Shown one piece after another: positions 51,270 through 59,767 of a stretch of 64,000 nt of DNA (positions are counted from its first letter, which is position 1; every line of letters starts with the position of its first letter). Below the pieces are notes generated by a model. That model saw nothing but the letters and a program-made list of their open reading frames with translations. It did no database searches and was not told the origin of the DNA. A program made the position numbers and the translations under genes. Origin of the DNA: Acetobacter malorum (GTDB lineage Bacteria; Pseudomonadota; Alphaproteobacteria; Acetobacterales; Acetobacteraceae). The DNA is taken from contig NZ_JOPG01000022.1 in the NCBI RefSeq assembly GCF_002153605.1, forward strand, positions 107,098 through 171,097, given 5' to 3'.

Positions 51270-52301
51270 ATGACGACAGACAGCAAAACCATCCCCGCTA
51301 CTCTTATCGCCGGTGATGGGATCGGCCCTGAGATTGTTGAATCGGTTACCGAACTTCTTGACGCCGTCGGTGCCCCGTTTGTGTGGGACCGCCAGCTTGC
51401 CGGCATGGCCGGGGTGGATGCGGTCAATGACCCGCTGCCCAAGCAGACCATTGAAAGCATCCGCCGCACCGGCCTTGCTCTGAAAGGCCCGCTGACCACG
51501 CCAGTTGGGGGCGGCTTCAAATCCATCAACGTCACACTGCGTCAGGAGTTCGGGCTGTTCGCCAACCTGCGCCCGACCAAGACGATTGTCCCCGGTGGCA
51601 AGTTCGACAAGATTGATCTGGTCCTGTTCCGTGAAAATCTTGAAGGCTATTACGCCGCCATGGAACATTACGTTCCGGTTGGTGATGACCCGAAAGGCAT
51701 TGCCCTGAGCACGGGCTTCAACTCCCGCGCTGAGTGCCGCCGTATTGTGAAATTTGCTTTTGAGTATGCGCTCAAAAACAACCGCAAAACGGTCACTCTC
51801 GTCCACAAAGCCAACATCCTCAAACTGCTGACCGGCCTGTTCCTTGAAGAAGGGCGCAAGGTTGCTGAGGAATATAAAGGCCGCGTCGCCTTTAACGAGC
51901 GGATTGTGGATGCCTGCGCCATGCAGCTGGTCCTCAACCCCTGGCAGTTTGACGTGATTGTCACCACCAATCTGTTTGGTGACATCCTGTCTGATCTGAC
52001 AGCAGGCCTTGTTGGCGGTCTGGGCATGGCTCCGGGTGCGAACATTGGTGAAAAAGCCGCGGTGTTTGAAGCCGTGCATGGTTCTGCGCCTGACATTGCC
52101 GGACAGGGCATTGCCAACCCGCTGGCCCTGCTGCTGGCTGCCGTCATGATGCTCCAGCATGTGGGTCGTCAGGATCTGGCAGACCGGATTGACCACGCGA
52201 TCAAGAAAGTGATCACGGAAGGTCCCGTCCGCACCAAGGATCTGGGCGGTAACGCGACGACAAAAGATCTCACAGCCGCTCTCAAACAGCAGCTCGTCTG
52301 A
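51270..52301 (+). CDS. Isocitrate dehydrogenase, NAD-type (isocitrate/isopropylmalate family)
   Basis: An oxidative decarboxylase of 343 residues. Family motifs: GDGIGPEIVESV (about 13-24), the substrate-loop FRENLEGYYAAMEH (the S/T-x-x-x-x-R pattern differs from IPMDH), VHKANILK with the catalytic Lys, the C-terminal metal-binding NLFGDILSDLTAGLVGGLG and HGSAPDIAGQ. The NLEGYY loop and close resemblance to NAD-dependent isocitrate dehydrogenases favour that over LeuB or homoisocitrate dehydrogenase; the assignment is by family pattern. AAGGGAG precedes ATG 51270. It would supply 2-oxoglutarate in the same cycle as the citrate synthase and AarC in this window. Confidence 0.88.
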   Translation: MTTDSKTIPATLIAGDGIGPEIVESVTELLDAVGAPFVWDRQLAGMAGVDAVNDPLPKQTIESIRRTGLALKGPLTTPVGGGFKSINVTLRQEFGLFANLRPTKTIVPGGKFDKIDLVLFRENLEGYYAAMEHYVPVGDDPKGIALSTGFNSRAECRRIVKFAFEYALKNNRKTVTLVHKANILKLLTGLFLEEGRKVAEEYKGRVAFNERIVDACAMQLVLNPWQFDVIVTTNLFGDILSDLTAGLVGGLGMAPGANIGEKAAVFEAVHGSAPDIAGQGIANPLALLLAAVMMLQHVGRQDLADRIDHAIKKVITEGPVRTKDLGGNATTKDLTAALKQQLV

Positions 52302-52310
52302 TCAACCCTC

Positions 52311-52352
52311 AAAAAACGGGAGCGCGGCTATTCTCCGCCTCCCGTTTTTTCT
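52311..52352 (+). terminator. Intrinsic terminator of the isocitrate dehydrogenase gene
   Basis: AAAAAACGGGAG and CTCCCGTTTTTT arms (12 pairs), plus an inner GCGG/CCGC. Strong. Confidence 0.93.
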
Positions 52353-52409
52353 GAGAATTCTGAGTGTTCACGACAGTTTTTTAACACGCGTTTCGCTGTC
52401 GTGCGTATC

Positions 52410-53135
52410 ATGCCCCGCATGATACCCAGCTTTCACGGCCAATGGCCCATCCTGCGGCTTTCCCCGTCCTGCACCATCACGGTCACACCGCATGTGCCTC
52501 GGCATACGGCGGAAACAGAGGCCGAGATCACGCGCATCTGGGCAGAAGCCTGCCAGAAAACCCCTGCTCTTTTTAACGGCTGCGTTTTTTCAGCAGACCG
52601 CGTAACCCGCACCGGGATTTCCGGCCACTGGACGGACTATCGCTCGGTTCTCGCGCAAATGAAAAAGCCGGCTTTGTTCATGCAACTGCACCTGCAACCG
52701 CTCGCCGTCATTGGCCTGCTGGAAACGCCGGAAGGCTATGTTCTGGGGCGACGTAACCCGTCCTCTCTGTATCAGGGTAATTTCTGGCAAAGCCCGCCCG
52801 CTGGCAGCATTGAACGACGCGGAGACAGCACTGCCGTGCATCTGGATGAACAGCTTCTGGCGGAAGCGGAAGAAGAACTCGGCCTGAAAGCCGAAAACGT
52901 GACCATCGGCTCACCGCACCTTATCGCCCGCCATCCGGGCACCCGTATTCTGGATATCGGCATCCCCATGCGCACCCCGCTGTCTTTCAGCGCGGTGGAA
53001 ACGCACTGGAAAAATGGAGCCAATCAGGAATATGACCAGCTCGCTCTTGTGCCGCATGCGGAGATTGACGCGTGGCTGAGTCGCCCTGACCTGCTCCCAA
53101 CGTCCCGTGCGCTGCTGGCTGCCGCCCGCTCATGA
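52410..53135 (+). CDS. Nudix-fold protein with atypical Nudix box
   Basis: About 241 residues. A Nudix-like segment is at about 125-160: LGRRNPSSLYQGNFWQSPPAGSIE, then EQLLAEAEEELGL. The terminal E-x-E-E-x-G-L part is kept, but the canonical Arg-Glu (REUxEE) is Ala-Glu, and the upstream G-x5-E spacing is disturbed. The long N-terminal region (about 1-110) is not typical of short MutT enzymes. It probably hydrolyses a nucleotide-type pyrophosphate, but the substrate is unknown and activity is not assured. Start candidates are GTG 52401, ATG 52410 and ATG 52419, none with a good ribosome-binding site. It overlaps the MFS gene by 4 bases. Confidence 0.72.
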   Translation: MPRMIPSFHGQWPILRLSPSCTITVTPHVPRHTAETEAEITRIWAEACQKTPALFNGCVFSADRVTRTGISGHWTDYRSVLAQMKKPALFMQLHLQPLAVIGLLETPEGYVLGRRNPSSLYQGNFWQSPPAGSIERRGDSTAVHLDEQLLAEAEEELGLKAENVTIGSPHLIARHPGTRILDIGIPMRTPLSFSAVETHWKNGANQEYDQLALVPHAEIDAWLSRPDLLPTSRALLAAARS

Positions 53136-54343
53136 CCAGTCAGCCTCCGCCTCCTGCCTCGGACGGCACGGAACAGACTGGCCCCAGCCCGAACCTGATC
53201 AGAGTCATTGCCGCAGCTTGCGGGCTGATTGTCGCAAATCTCTATTATGCACAGCCTCTGGCCGGGCCTATCAGCGCCACGCTCTCCATGCCGGAAAGCC
53301 AGTCCGGCCTGATCGTCACCATCACCCAGATCGGCTACTGCCTCGGCCTGCTGCTAATTGTTCCGCTGGCCGATTTGCTGGAAAACCGCAGCCTGATTGT
53401 GTGGATGACGCGGCTTGTCATGCTCGCACTGCTGGCGTTGCCTTTTTCACACCACCCGCTGCCCTTCCTGTTTGCCATCGGGCTGGTCGGTATTTTGTCT
53501 GTCGCGGTGCAAATTCTGGTCCCGTTTGCCGCCAGTCTGGCGCCGGAAGCCATACGCGGGCGCGTGGTGGGCAATGTCATGAGCGGCCTGATGCTGGGCA
53601 TTATGCTTGCGCGCCCTGTCTCCAGTTTTGTGACGGAATTTTCGTCCTGGCACACCATTTTCCTGATCTCTGCCGGGATCATGCTGGCCCTGTCCGTTCT
53701 GCTTCAGCGCGTTCTGCCAGAGCGCAGACCTGCGACCCGCAGCCCTTATAGTGCCCTGCTCCGTTCCATGGGCACCCTCCTGCTCACCACAAAAGTTCTG
53801 CAACGGCGGGCGTTTTATCATGCCTGCCTGTTCGGTGCTTTCAGTCTGTTCTGGACAGTAACGCCCCTGCTTCTGGCCGCTCCCCCCTTCCAGTTTTCTC
53901 AGGGGCAGATTGCCTTGTTTGCTTTTGTGGGCGTTGCCGGCGCTATTGCCGCCCCTATTGCCGGGCGCATTGCCGATAGAGGCTGGACATGGCCTGCAAC
54001 GCTGGCCGCCATGGCGCTGGTTTCCCTCGCCTTTCTGACAAGCGCTGTCATGCCGCAGTCTGTTTTTATCGGCGTGCTGGCGCTGGCGGGTATTGTGATT
54101 GATTTCGGCGTGACCGCTAATCTGGTGCTCGGGCAGCGCGCCCTGTTTGTCTTACCCGCAGAAAACCGAGCCCGCCTGAACGGGCTTTATATGGCGATTT
54201 TCTTTATGGGCGGTGCTGCTGGCTCAGCCCTTGGCAGCTGGGCTTACGCCCGCGGCGGCTGGCCATTAGCCTCTGCTCTGGGAGCAGCTCTCCCTGCACT
54301 CGCTTTTGCCGTCTGTCTGACGGAAAAGCGACGTCAAGCGTGA
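53132..54343 (+). CDS. MFS transporter
   Basis: A 403-residue major facilitator superfamily protein with 12 predicted TM helices. Helix 1 begins RVIAAACGLIVANLYYAQPLAGPI, followed by a conserved loop 2-3 region (CLGLLLIVPLADLLENRSLI), and the second half begins after a basic loop (LQRVLPERRPATRSP). It is similar in layout to drug or sugar efflux members; the substrate is unknown. Its ATG overlaps the Nudix gene stop (ATGA). Its stop codon abuts the prfC stop on the other strand, with no base between them. Confidence 0.88.
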   Translation: MTSQPPPPASDGTEQTGPSPNLIRVIAAACGLIVANLYYAQPLAGPISATLSMPESQSGLIVTITQIGYCLGLLLIVPLADLLENRSLIVWMTRLVMLALLALPFSHHPLPFLFAIGLVGILSVAVQILVPFAASLAPEAIRGRVVGNVMSGLMLGIMLARPVSSFVTEFSSWHTIFLISAGIMLALSVLLQRVLPERRPATRSPYSALLRSMGTLLLTTKVLQRRAFYHACLFGAFSLFWTVTPLLLAAPPFQFSQGQIALFAFVGVAGAIAAPIAGRIADRGWTWPATLAAMALVSLAFLTSAVMPQSVFIGVLALAGIVIDFGVTANLVLGQRALFVLPAENRARLNGLYMAIFFMGGAAGSALGSWAYARGGWPLASALGAALPALAFAVCLTEKRRQA

Positions 54344-55891
54344 TTATTTAATTTCAATCCCGATCTGCTTGATATCATGGAAAGTGATATCCGGGTTCTG
54401 TTCCTGCGTGCGGCGCATCATGAAGGCTGAAGTCGCCAGGAACACCGGATCATCATCGAGATCATCCGCCATGGAAGAACGGTTTGCCATGGCAAAGGCT
54501 TCAATTTTCTCGCGCGGCCCCGTTACCCAACGGGCCAGAGAAAATGGGATACCGTCAAACCCGATCGCCACACCATATTCTGCCTTCAAACGCGCCTGAA
54601 GCACGTCGAGCTGAAGGGTCCCGACCACACCCACAATCGGCTGCGCACCGTCCTGCGGTTTGAAGAGCTGCACAACACCTTCTTCCGCAAGCTGGGTCAG
54701 CGCCTGTTTCAGCTTTTTGGCTTTCATGGCGTCATCCAGCCGCACACGACGCAGAATTTCCGGAGCAAAATGCGGCACACCGGTAAATTTGAGATCCTCG
54801 TTCTCCGTCAGCGTATCGCCAATGCGCAGCGTGCCGTGGTTGGGAATCCCCACCACATCGCCCGCAAAGGCTTCTTCTGCCAACTGGCGGTCCCGCGCAA
54901 AAAAGAACTGCGGCGTATGCACCGCAAAATTCTTGCCGGTGCGGCTGTGGCGCAGGCGCATCCCGCGCGTCAGCTTGCCGGAACAAATCCGGGCAAAGGC
55001 AATACGGTCCCGATGGTTGGGGTCCATATTGGCCTGAATTTTAAAAACAAGGGCGGTCATGCCCTCTTCATCGGCCTTAACCGTGCGGCTTTCCGCAACC
55101 TGATCTCGTGGGGACGGCCCAAACGCAACCAGCGCGTTCAAAAGGTCCGTCACACCAATTTCCTTCATGGCGCTCCCGAAGAAAACCGGCGTCAGATGCC
55201 CGGCATCAAAAGACTCCCGGTCAAACTCAGGCAGAGCCGCTTCCGCCAGTTCCAGTTCTTCGGAAAGCTGCACCATGCGCGGGTCGGACTGGGCCAGTGT
55301 TTCCTGCGTATGCACTTCTTTGGTGCGCAGGTCATACGTGCCGACAAATCCGGCAGCGCGGCCAATCGGCCATGTGGCGGGTGCCGTGTCCAGCGCAAGG
55401 GCAGACGCAATTTCATCCAGCAGCGCAAACGGGTCCTGCGCCTCACGGTCCATCTTGTTGATGAAGGTGACAATCGGAATATCGCGCAGGCGGCAAATTT
55501 CAAACAGCTTGCGCGTCCGGTCCTCAATCCCTTTGGCGGCGTCAATCACCATCACGGCAGAGTCAACGGCCGTCAGCGTACGGTAGGTATCTTCCGAGAA
55601 GTCTTCATGGCCCGGCGTATCCAGCAGGTTGAAAATACACCCGCCATATTCAAAGGTCATGACAGAGCTGACCACGGAAATCCCGCGGTCGCGCTCAATG
55701 GACATCCAGTCAGACCGCGTACGCCGCCGCTCACCCTTGGCCCGCACGTTCCCTGCCAGCTGAATGGCGCCACCTGCCCGCAGGATGCGTTCCGTCAGCG
55801 TGGTTTTACCAGCATCCGGATGCGAGATGATCGCAAACGTACGGCGGCGGGCAATTTCCGTGCTGAGGTCAGGTGCGAGCGTTTCAGACAT
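54344..55891 (-). CDS. prfC: Peptide chain release factor 3
   Basis: The GTPase that recycles RF1 and RF2 from the ribosome. 515 residues: G1 SHPDAGKTTLTE (about 24-35), switch region RGISVVSSVMTFEY, G3 DTPGHEDFSEDTYR, G4 NKMDREAQDP, then domain II and a domain III with VVGTLQLDVLQARLKAEYG. ATG 55891 (MSETLAPDLS) was chosen; the frame extends upstream to 55975 through the rpsD terminator region, which is unlikely to be coding. rpsD is upstream in the same direction. Confidence 0.95.
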   Translation of the reverse strand: MSETLAPDLSTEIARRRTFAIISHPDAGKTTLTERILRAGGAIQLAGNVRAKGERRRTRSDWMSIERDRGISVVSSVMTFEYGGCIFNLLDTPGHEDFSEDTYRTLTAVDSAVMVIDAAKGIEDRTRKLFEICRLRDIPIVTFINKMDREAQDPFALLDEIASALALDTAPATWPIGRAAGFVGTYDLRTKEVHTQETLAQSDPRMVQLSEELELAEAALPEFDRESFDAGHLTPVFFGSAMKEIGVTDLLNALVAFGPSPRDQVAESRTVKADEEGMTALVFKIQANMDPNHRDRIAFARICSGKLTRGMRLRHSRTGKNFAVHTPQFFFARDRQLAEEAFAGDVVGIPNHGTLRIGDTLTENEDLKFTGVPHFAPEILRRVRLDDAMKAKKLKQALTQLAEEGVVQLFKPQDGAQPIVGVVGTLQLDVLQARLKAEYGVAIGFDGIPFSLARWVTGPREKIEAFAMANRSSMADDLDDDPVFLATSAFMMRRTQEQNPDITFHDIKQIGIEIK

Positions 55892-55934
55892 GACAGACAA
55901 TCCGGCTGGAAAAGAGACTGGGTAAAACGGCAAA

Positions 55935-55967
55935 CGCCGGATGGAGAGAAAACCCCTCCACCCGGCG
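55935..55967 (-). terminator. Hairpin downstream of rpsD
   Basis: On the minus strand, CGCCGGGTGGA and TCCATCCGGCG arms are followed by TTTGCCGTTTT. A moderate terminator between rpsD and prfC; partial read-through into prfC is possible. Confidence 0.5.
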
Positions 55968-55993
55968 CAGCACAAATCGGGCCGAAGCGCCGA

Positions 55994-56611
55994 TTAACGA
56001 GAGTAGTATTCGACCACCAGGTTCGGTTCCATCTGCACCGGATACGGCACATCAGCGAACTTCGGACCACGGACGAACGTGCCCTTCATCTGACGGTGAT
56101 CAACGTCCATGTATTCCGGAACGTCGCGTTCACCCGTCTGGGTAGCATCCAGCACGATAGCCAGCTGCTTGGACTTTTCGCGGACTTCGATCACGTCCCC
56201 GTCCCGCACCAGATAGGAGGGGATGTTCACCTTGCGGCCGTTGACCGTGATGTGGCCATGGCTGATGAACTGACGGGCAGCGAACGGCGTAATGGCGAAT
56301 TTCATGCGGTAGATGACCGCATCCAGACGACGCTCGAGCAGGTTGATCAGGTTTTCAGACGTATCGCCCTTACGACGCACGGCTTCCTGATAGTAGCGAC
56401 GGAACTGCTTTTCGCTGATGTTACCGTAGTAACCCTTCAGCTTCTGCTTTGCCATCAGCTGGACAGAGTAGTCAGACGGCTTGCCTTTACGGCGCTGACC
56501 ATGCTGACCCGGGCCGTATTCACGACGGTTAACCGGGGACTTCGCACGGCCCCACAGGTTAACGCCAAGGCGGCGGTTAATCTTGTATTTGCTCTCGAGG
56601 CGCTTGCTCAT
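55994..56611 (-). CDS. rpsD: 30S ribosomal protein S4
   Basis: A primary 16S-binding ribosomal protein, 205 residues. Features are [41 protein letters not shown], an S4 RNA-binding domain ([31 protein letters not shown]) and the end [14 protein letters not shown]. It stands alone rather than in the alpha operon, as in other alphaproteobacteria. Confidence 0.97.
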   Translation of the reverse strand: MSKRLESKYKINRRLGVNLWGRAKSPVNRREYGPGQHGQRRKGKPSDYSVQLMAKQKLKGYYGNISEKQFRRYYQEAVRRKGDTSENLINLLERRLDAVIYRMKFAITPFAARQFISHGHITVNGRKVNIPSYLVRDGDVIEVREKSKQLAIVLDATQTGERDVPEYMDVDHRQMKGTFVRGPKFADVPYPVQMEPNLVVEYYSR

Positions 56612-56968
56612 AAGGCGCTCTTCTCTTCTCTGTCTGCGTGAGACACACTGTTATCTGTGTCTCATCATGGCGCCGGTAGTCTCCGTCCCCCGTGGATCAG
56701 AGCGGGCGCAGTCCGTATCACCGGCAGGCGGGAGCATCTGTCCACCTGCATCGGCCGTCCTGTCCACATTCCCGGCAATGGGAGCAGCCATTACGGAAAG
56801 ACCTGCCTTCTGTCAACTCAATGCATCCTGCTGTGTCATGCCAGATAATGGCAGGCAACCGCTGCCTGCGCTGTAAATGCATGCCTTTACAGATAGTATT
56901 TACGCTCTATGTGCCTTAGATTGTTCTATGATTTTTATGAACACCTCTGAAGAATAAGGAAAAACACC
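56612..56968. promoter_or_regulatory. Divergent rpsD/hdeD regulatory region
   Basis: A 357-base gap with no credible gene. It holds CAGGCA/TGCCTG (about 56851-56868) and a perfect inverted repeat CTGTAAA-N8-TTTACAG (56871-56892) upstream of hdeD. A -10-like TATGAT is at 56927-56932; no matching -35 at standard spacing was found. The inverted repeat could be an operator. Confidence 0.45.
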
Positions 56969-57517
56969 ATGCCATTTGCTAAAAAATGGGCGATGTTTGT
57001 CGCTCTGGGCGCGGTGCTGATTGCGCTGGGCTTTATTGCCTGCGTGGATGCCATTTCCGTCACGCTCGCCAGTACGATTTTCATTGGCATTCTGCTGATT
57101 ATTGCCGGTGCCTTTCAGGTAGCCCATGCCTTTGCCGTGCGGGAATGGGGGGGCGTCCTGTTCTCCGTACTGTTCGGCCTGCTTTATATTGTGGCAGGCG
57201 GTATGATTATTGAAGAACCGGCAACCGGCTCCGTGATGATCACCCTGTTTGCCGCCGCCTGCTTTATTGTGGTGGGTGTGATGCGCAGCATTATGGCTAT
57301 CCAGTATCGCAGCCTGCCCGGCTGGGGCATTGTGCTGGCTGGCGGGCTGATCAGCCTTGTGGTCGGGCTGTGCCTGTATTTCACCCTGCCCTGGTCCGGC
57401 CTGTGGCTGATTGGCACCTTTGTCGGGGTTGAGCTGATTACCAGCGGCATCGGCTGGCTCCAGTTCGGTCTGGCCTTGCGGCAGAGCGACGTGCGTCCGC
57501 CCATCAACCGGCTATAA
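56969..57517 (+). CDS. HdeD-family membrane protein (DUF308)
   Basis: An inner-membrane protein of 182 residues with six TM segments arranged as three DUF308 repeats (for example FVALGAVLIALGFIACVD, IFIGILLIIAGAFQVAHAF, VVGVMRSIMAIQYRSLPGW). HdeD supports acid resistance at high cell density in E. coli. A similar role would suit an acetic acid bacterium, but this is inference. AAGGA precedes the ATG, and a strong terminator follows. It is divergent from rpsD. Confidence 0.88.
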   Translation: MPFAKKWAMFVALGAVLIALGFIACVDAISVTLASTIFIGILLIIAGAFQVAHAFAVREWGGVLFSVLFGLLYIVAGGMIIEEPATGSVMITLFAAACFIVVGVMRSIMAIQYRSLPGWGIVLAGGLISLVVGLCLYFTLPWSGLWLIGTFVGVELITSGIGWLQFGLALRQSDVRPPINRL

Positions 57518-57540
57518 TAGCAGGGTTTCCCTCCCCAACC

Positions 57541-57577
57541 AAAAGGCGCTCCGCACACAAGCGGAGCGCCTTTTTTA
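57541..57577 (+). terminator. Intrinsic terminator of hdeD
   Basis: AGGCGCTCCGC and GCGGAGCGCCT arms with an ACACAA loop and a following T-run. The A-run on the other side lets it also serve the converging TetR gene. Confidence 0.92.
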
Positions 57578-57597
57578 TGTGGGCCGTGCAGACACAG

Positions 57598-58206
57598 TCA
57601 CACCTTGCAGCACAGCCCATCTAGCAGCACATCCAGCGCTGCCCGGACCGGATCTGGCCCGACCTTTTCTTCAAGAAGCTGACCGTTCATGGCCAACATG
57701 GCCAGCCCATGCACCTGCGCCCAGCTTGCTGCCGCCAGCGCCGGGATGGAAACAGGCCGAAAGCTGCCATCCTGTTGCCCCTTTTCCAGAAGGCGTAACA
57801 GAACCCCGAATGTCGCCATCGCAGCCTCATGCAAGCGTGGGTCCGCGCCCTTATCCGCGTCCGCGCTAAACATCAGGCGATACAGGCCGGGGTTATGCTG
57901 CGCAAACGCAATACAGGCCTGAGCGCCCGCAACAAATTTCTCGCGCATGGAAGGCGGGCCTGAGGACAATGCCTGCGCCATAGCCTGCTCAAGCCGGACA
58001 AATCCAATCCGGGCCAGCTCCCGTAAAAGCGCGTCCTTATCCTCAAAGTGCTTATAAGGCGCTGCGTGGCTCACACCGGTACGCCGTGCTACTTCCCGCA
58101 GCGTAAAAGTCCAGGTCTGATCGGCCGCCAGCATGCCCAGAGCGGTGTCGAGCAGCGCACGATGCAGATCCCCATGATGGTAGGACCGGTGTTTGGTATC
58201 ACTCAT
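57598..58206 (-). CDS. TetR-family transcriptional regulator
   Basis: A 202-residue regulator with an N-terminal TetR helix-turn-helix (YHHGDLHRALLDTALGMLA, then LREVARRTGVSHAAPYKHFEDKDALLREL) and a C-terminal WHG-type ligand domain (AASWAQVHGLAMLAMNG). It is divergent from an aldehyde dehydrogenase gene. Two matching operator-like sites lie in the shared gap, one just before its own start, so it probably represses both itself and the dehydrogenase gene. The ligand is unknown; an aldehyde or aromatic compound is a reasonable guess. Confidence 0.9.
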   Translation of the reverse strand: MSDTKHRSYHHGDLHRALLDTALGMLAADQTWTFTLREVARRTGVSHAAPYKHFEDKDALLRELARIGFVRLEQAMAQALSSGPPSMREKFVAGAQACIAFAQHNPGLYRLMFSADADKGADPRLHEAAMATFGVLLRLLEKGQQDGSFRPVSIPALAAASWAQVHGLAMLAMNGQLLEEKVGPDPVRAALDVLLDGLCCKV

Positions 58207-58218
58207 TCGTGAGGCCTA

Positions 58219-58294
58219 TGTTTACAAGAGAAACTTTATTGACTCAGGCTTGTTCTTCTCCATAGCCTGCCCAGAAAAGTTTCCCCTGTAAACA
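58219..58294. promoter_or_regulatory. Paired TetR operators in the divergent gap
   Basis: A 19-base inverted repeat (58219-58237 and 58276-58294) matches at 17 of 19 positions. Each copy contains its own GTTT-N7-AAAC palindrome (58220-58234; 58279-58293). One site lies 12 bases before the TetR start; the other ends right at the aldehyde dehydrogenase ribosome-binding site. This suits two dimer sites for the divergently encoded TetR protein. Confidence 0.75.
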
Positions 58295-58305
58295 TGGAGG
58301 ACGTA

Positions 58306-59727
58306 ATGTCCGACACTGTTCCCGCGCCTGCCCAGTCTTCTGAATTATCTCGCCTTCTTGACCGGCAGCGCGCCGCCTTTCTGCGCGCCGGACCACCCGA
58401 ACTGGCGCAGCGTCGCGCTGCCCTGCGCCGCCTGAAGGCTGAAATACTGAGGCGACGGACAGAAATCACCCGCGCCCTGAAGACAGACTTCGGCCAGCGC
58501 TCAGAGCAGGAAAGCGCCATTGTGGAGCTGATCCCTCTGGTGCAGTCCATCACCTACCTCATCCGGCATGTTGGCCACTGGATGCAGCCAGAACGTCGTC
58601 ACGTTTCTGCATATTTCCAGTGTGGAAGTGCGTGGGTCATCCGTCAGCCGGTCGGTGTTGTGGGGATTATCGCCCCGTGGAATTATCCCGTCTCGCTCGC
58701 CCTTACCCCGCTGGCCACAGCCATTGCTGCTGGCAACCGCGCCATGCTCAAGCCGTCGGAACTCACACCTGCCACCGCGGCAGTTCTCGCAAAAATCATT
58801 CAGGCTGTCTTTCCGCCGGAACAGGTGTCCGTTGTTCAGGGAGACGCAGAGGTCGGGGCTGCTTTCTCAGCGCTGCCGTTCGACCATCTCCTGTTTACAG
58901 GCAGCACAGCCGTCGGAAAGAAAGTGGCTGTTGCCGCAGCCCGTAACCTGACCCCGGTCACGCTCGAGCTGGGGGGCAAGTCCCCCGTTGTGATTGAACC
59001 CGGCTTTTCCATGCAGCAGACGGCAGAGCGCATCGCCTTCGGCAAACTGACCAATGCCGGGCAAACCTGCATCGCCCCGGATTATGTGCTGCTGCACGAG
59101 CAGGATCAGGAGCGTTTCGCCAAAGCCTATCAGGATGCTGTGCGCAAGCTCCACCCCAACGGCTATGCTGGCTCACCTGATTATACAGCCATCCTCAACG
59201 CACATCATTATGAGCGCCTGAGTGTCCTGATTGACGATGCCGAAGCAAAGGGAGCTCGGGTCATCCGGCTGGGGCAGGACGCCCCTGCCCAGCATCTCCT
59301 AGCCCCTGTTATCCTGCTGGACGTGACGCCGGAAATGGCGGTCATGCAGGAAGAAATTTTCGGGCCAGTCCTGCCTGTCCTGACCTATCAAAACCTTGAT
59401 GACGCCATTGCCTTCATCAACGCCCGCCCCCGCCCTCTGGCCTTGTATTATTTTGGAGACAAGCGCGCAGAACGGAACAAAGTGCTGAAGCGCACAATCT
59501 CAGGGAACGTCACGCTCAACGGGACATTGCTGCACTATGCTCAGGATGACCTGCCCTTTGGTGGCGTGGGAGACAGCGGCATGGGGGCCTATCACGGCAA
59601 GGAAGGCTTCATTGCTCTCACCCACCCGCGCGGCATTTACAAGCAGGGGCGGTTCAATGCCGCCACTCTCCTCAAACCGCCCTTTGGAAAGCTAACGGAC
59701 ATCATCACAAATTTTATTCTACGCTAA
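58306..59727 (+). CDS. Aldehyde dehydrogenase (coniferyl-aldehyde type)
   Basis: An NAD(P)-dependent class-3-like aldehyde dehydrogenase, 473 residues. The cofactor region PWNYPVSLALTPLATAIAAGN, GSTAVGK, the catalytic Glu in TLELGGKSP and the catalytic Cys in NAGQTCIAPD are present. The overall layout (DFGQRSEQES near the start, YHGKEGFIALTHPRG at the end) resembles coniferyl aldehyde dehydrogenases and fatty aldehyde dehydrogenases; the physiological substrate is not certain. ATG 58306 has GGAGGA upstream; an in-frame ATG at 58294 lies inside the operator. It is probably controlled by the divergent TetR protein. Confidence 0.9.
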   Translation: MSDTVPAPAQSSELSRLLDRQRAAFLRAGPPELAQRRAALRRLKAEILRRRTEITRALKTDFGQRSEQESAIVELIPLVQSITYLIRHVGHWMQPERRHVSAYFQCGSAWVIRQPVGVVGIIAPWNYPVSLALTPLATAIAAGNRAMLKPSELTPATAAVLAKIIQAVFPPEQVSVVQGDAEVGAAFSALPFDHLLFTGSTAVGKKVAVAAARNLTPVTLELGGKSPVVIEPGFSMQQTAERIAFGKLTNAGQTCIAPDYVLLHEQDQERFAKAYQDAVRKLHPNGYAGSPDYTAILNAHHYERLSVLIDDAEAKGARVIRLGQDAPAQHLLAPVILLDVTPEMAVMQEEIFGPVLPVLTYQNLDDAIAFINARPRPLALYYFGDKRAERNKVLKRTISGNVTLNGTLLHYAQDDLPFGGVGDSGMGAYHGKEGFIALTHPRGIYKQGRFNAATLLKPPFGKLTDIITNFILR

Positions 59728-59759
59728 AAAAATAGCCAGAGCGCCGAAACGCTCTGGCT
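59726..59759 (-). terminator. Terminator between the aldehyde dehydrogenase and antiporter genes
   Basis: AGCCAGAGCG-CCGAAA-CGCTCTGGCT, a perfect 10-pair stem. The T-run (7 Ts) is on the minus-strand side, so it primarily ends the antiporter transcript; the stem may also stop the converging one. Confidence 0.85.
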
Positions 59760-59767
59760 GTTCTGCC

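Noticed and set aside
54770..56641. A 623-codon open frame on the plus strand opposite prfC and rpsD
   Set aside because: It runs antisense through two unmistakable genes. Its composition (His/Arg/Gln-rich) is what high-GC antisense frames give, and it has no recognisable domain.
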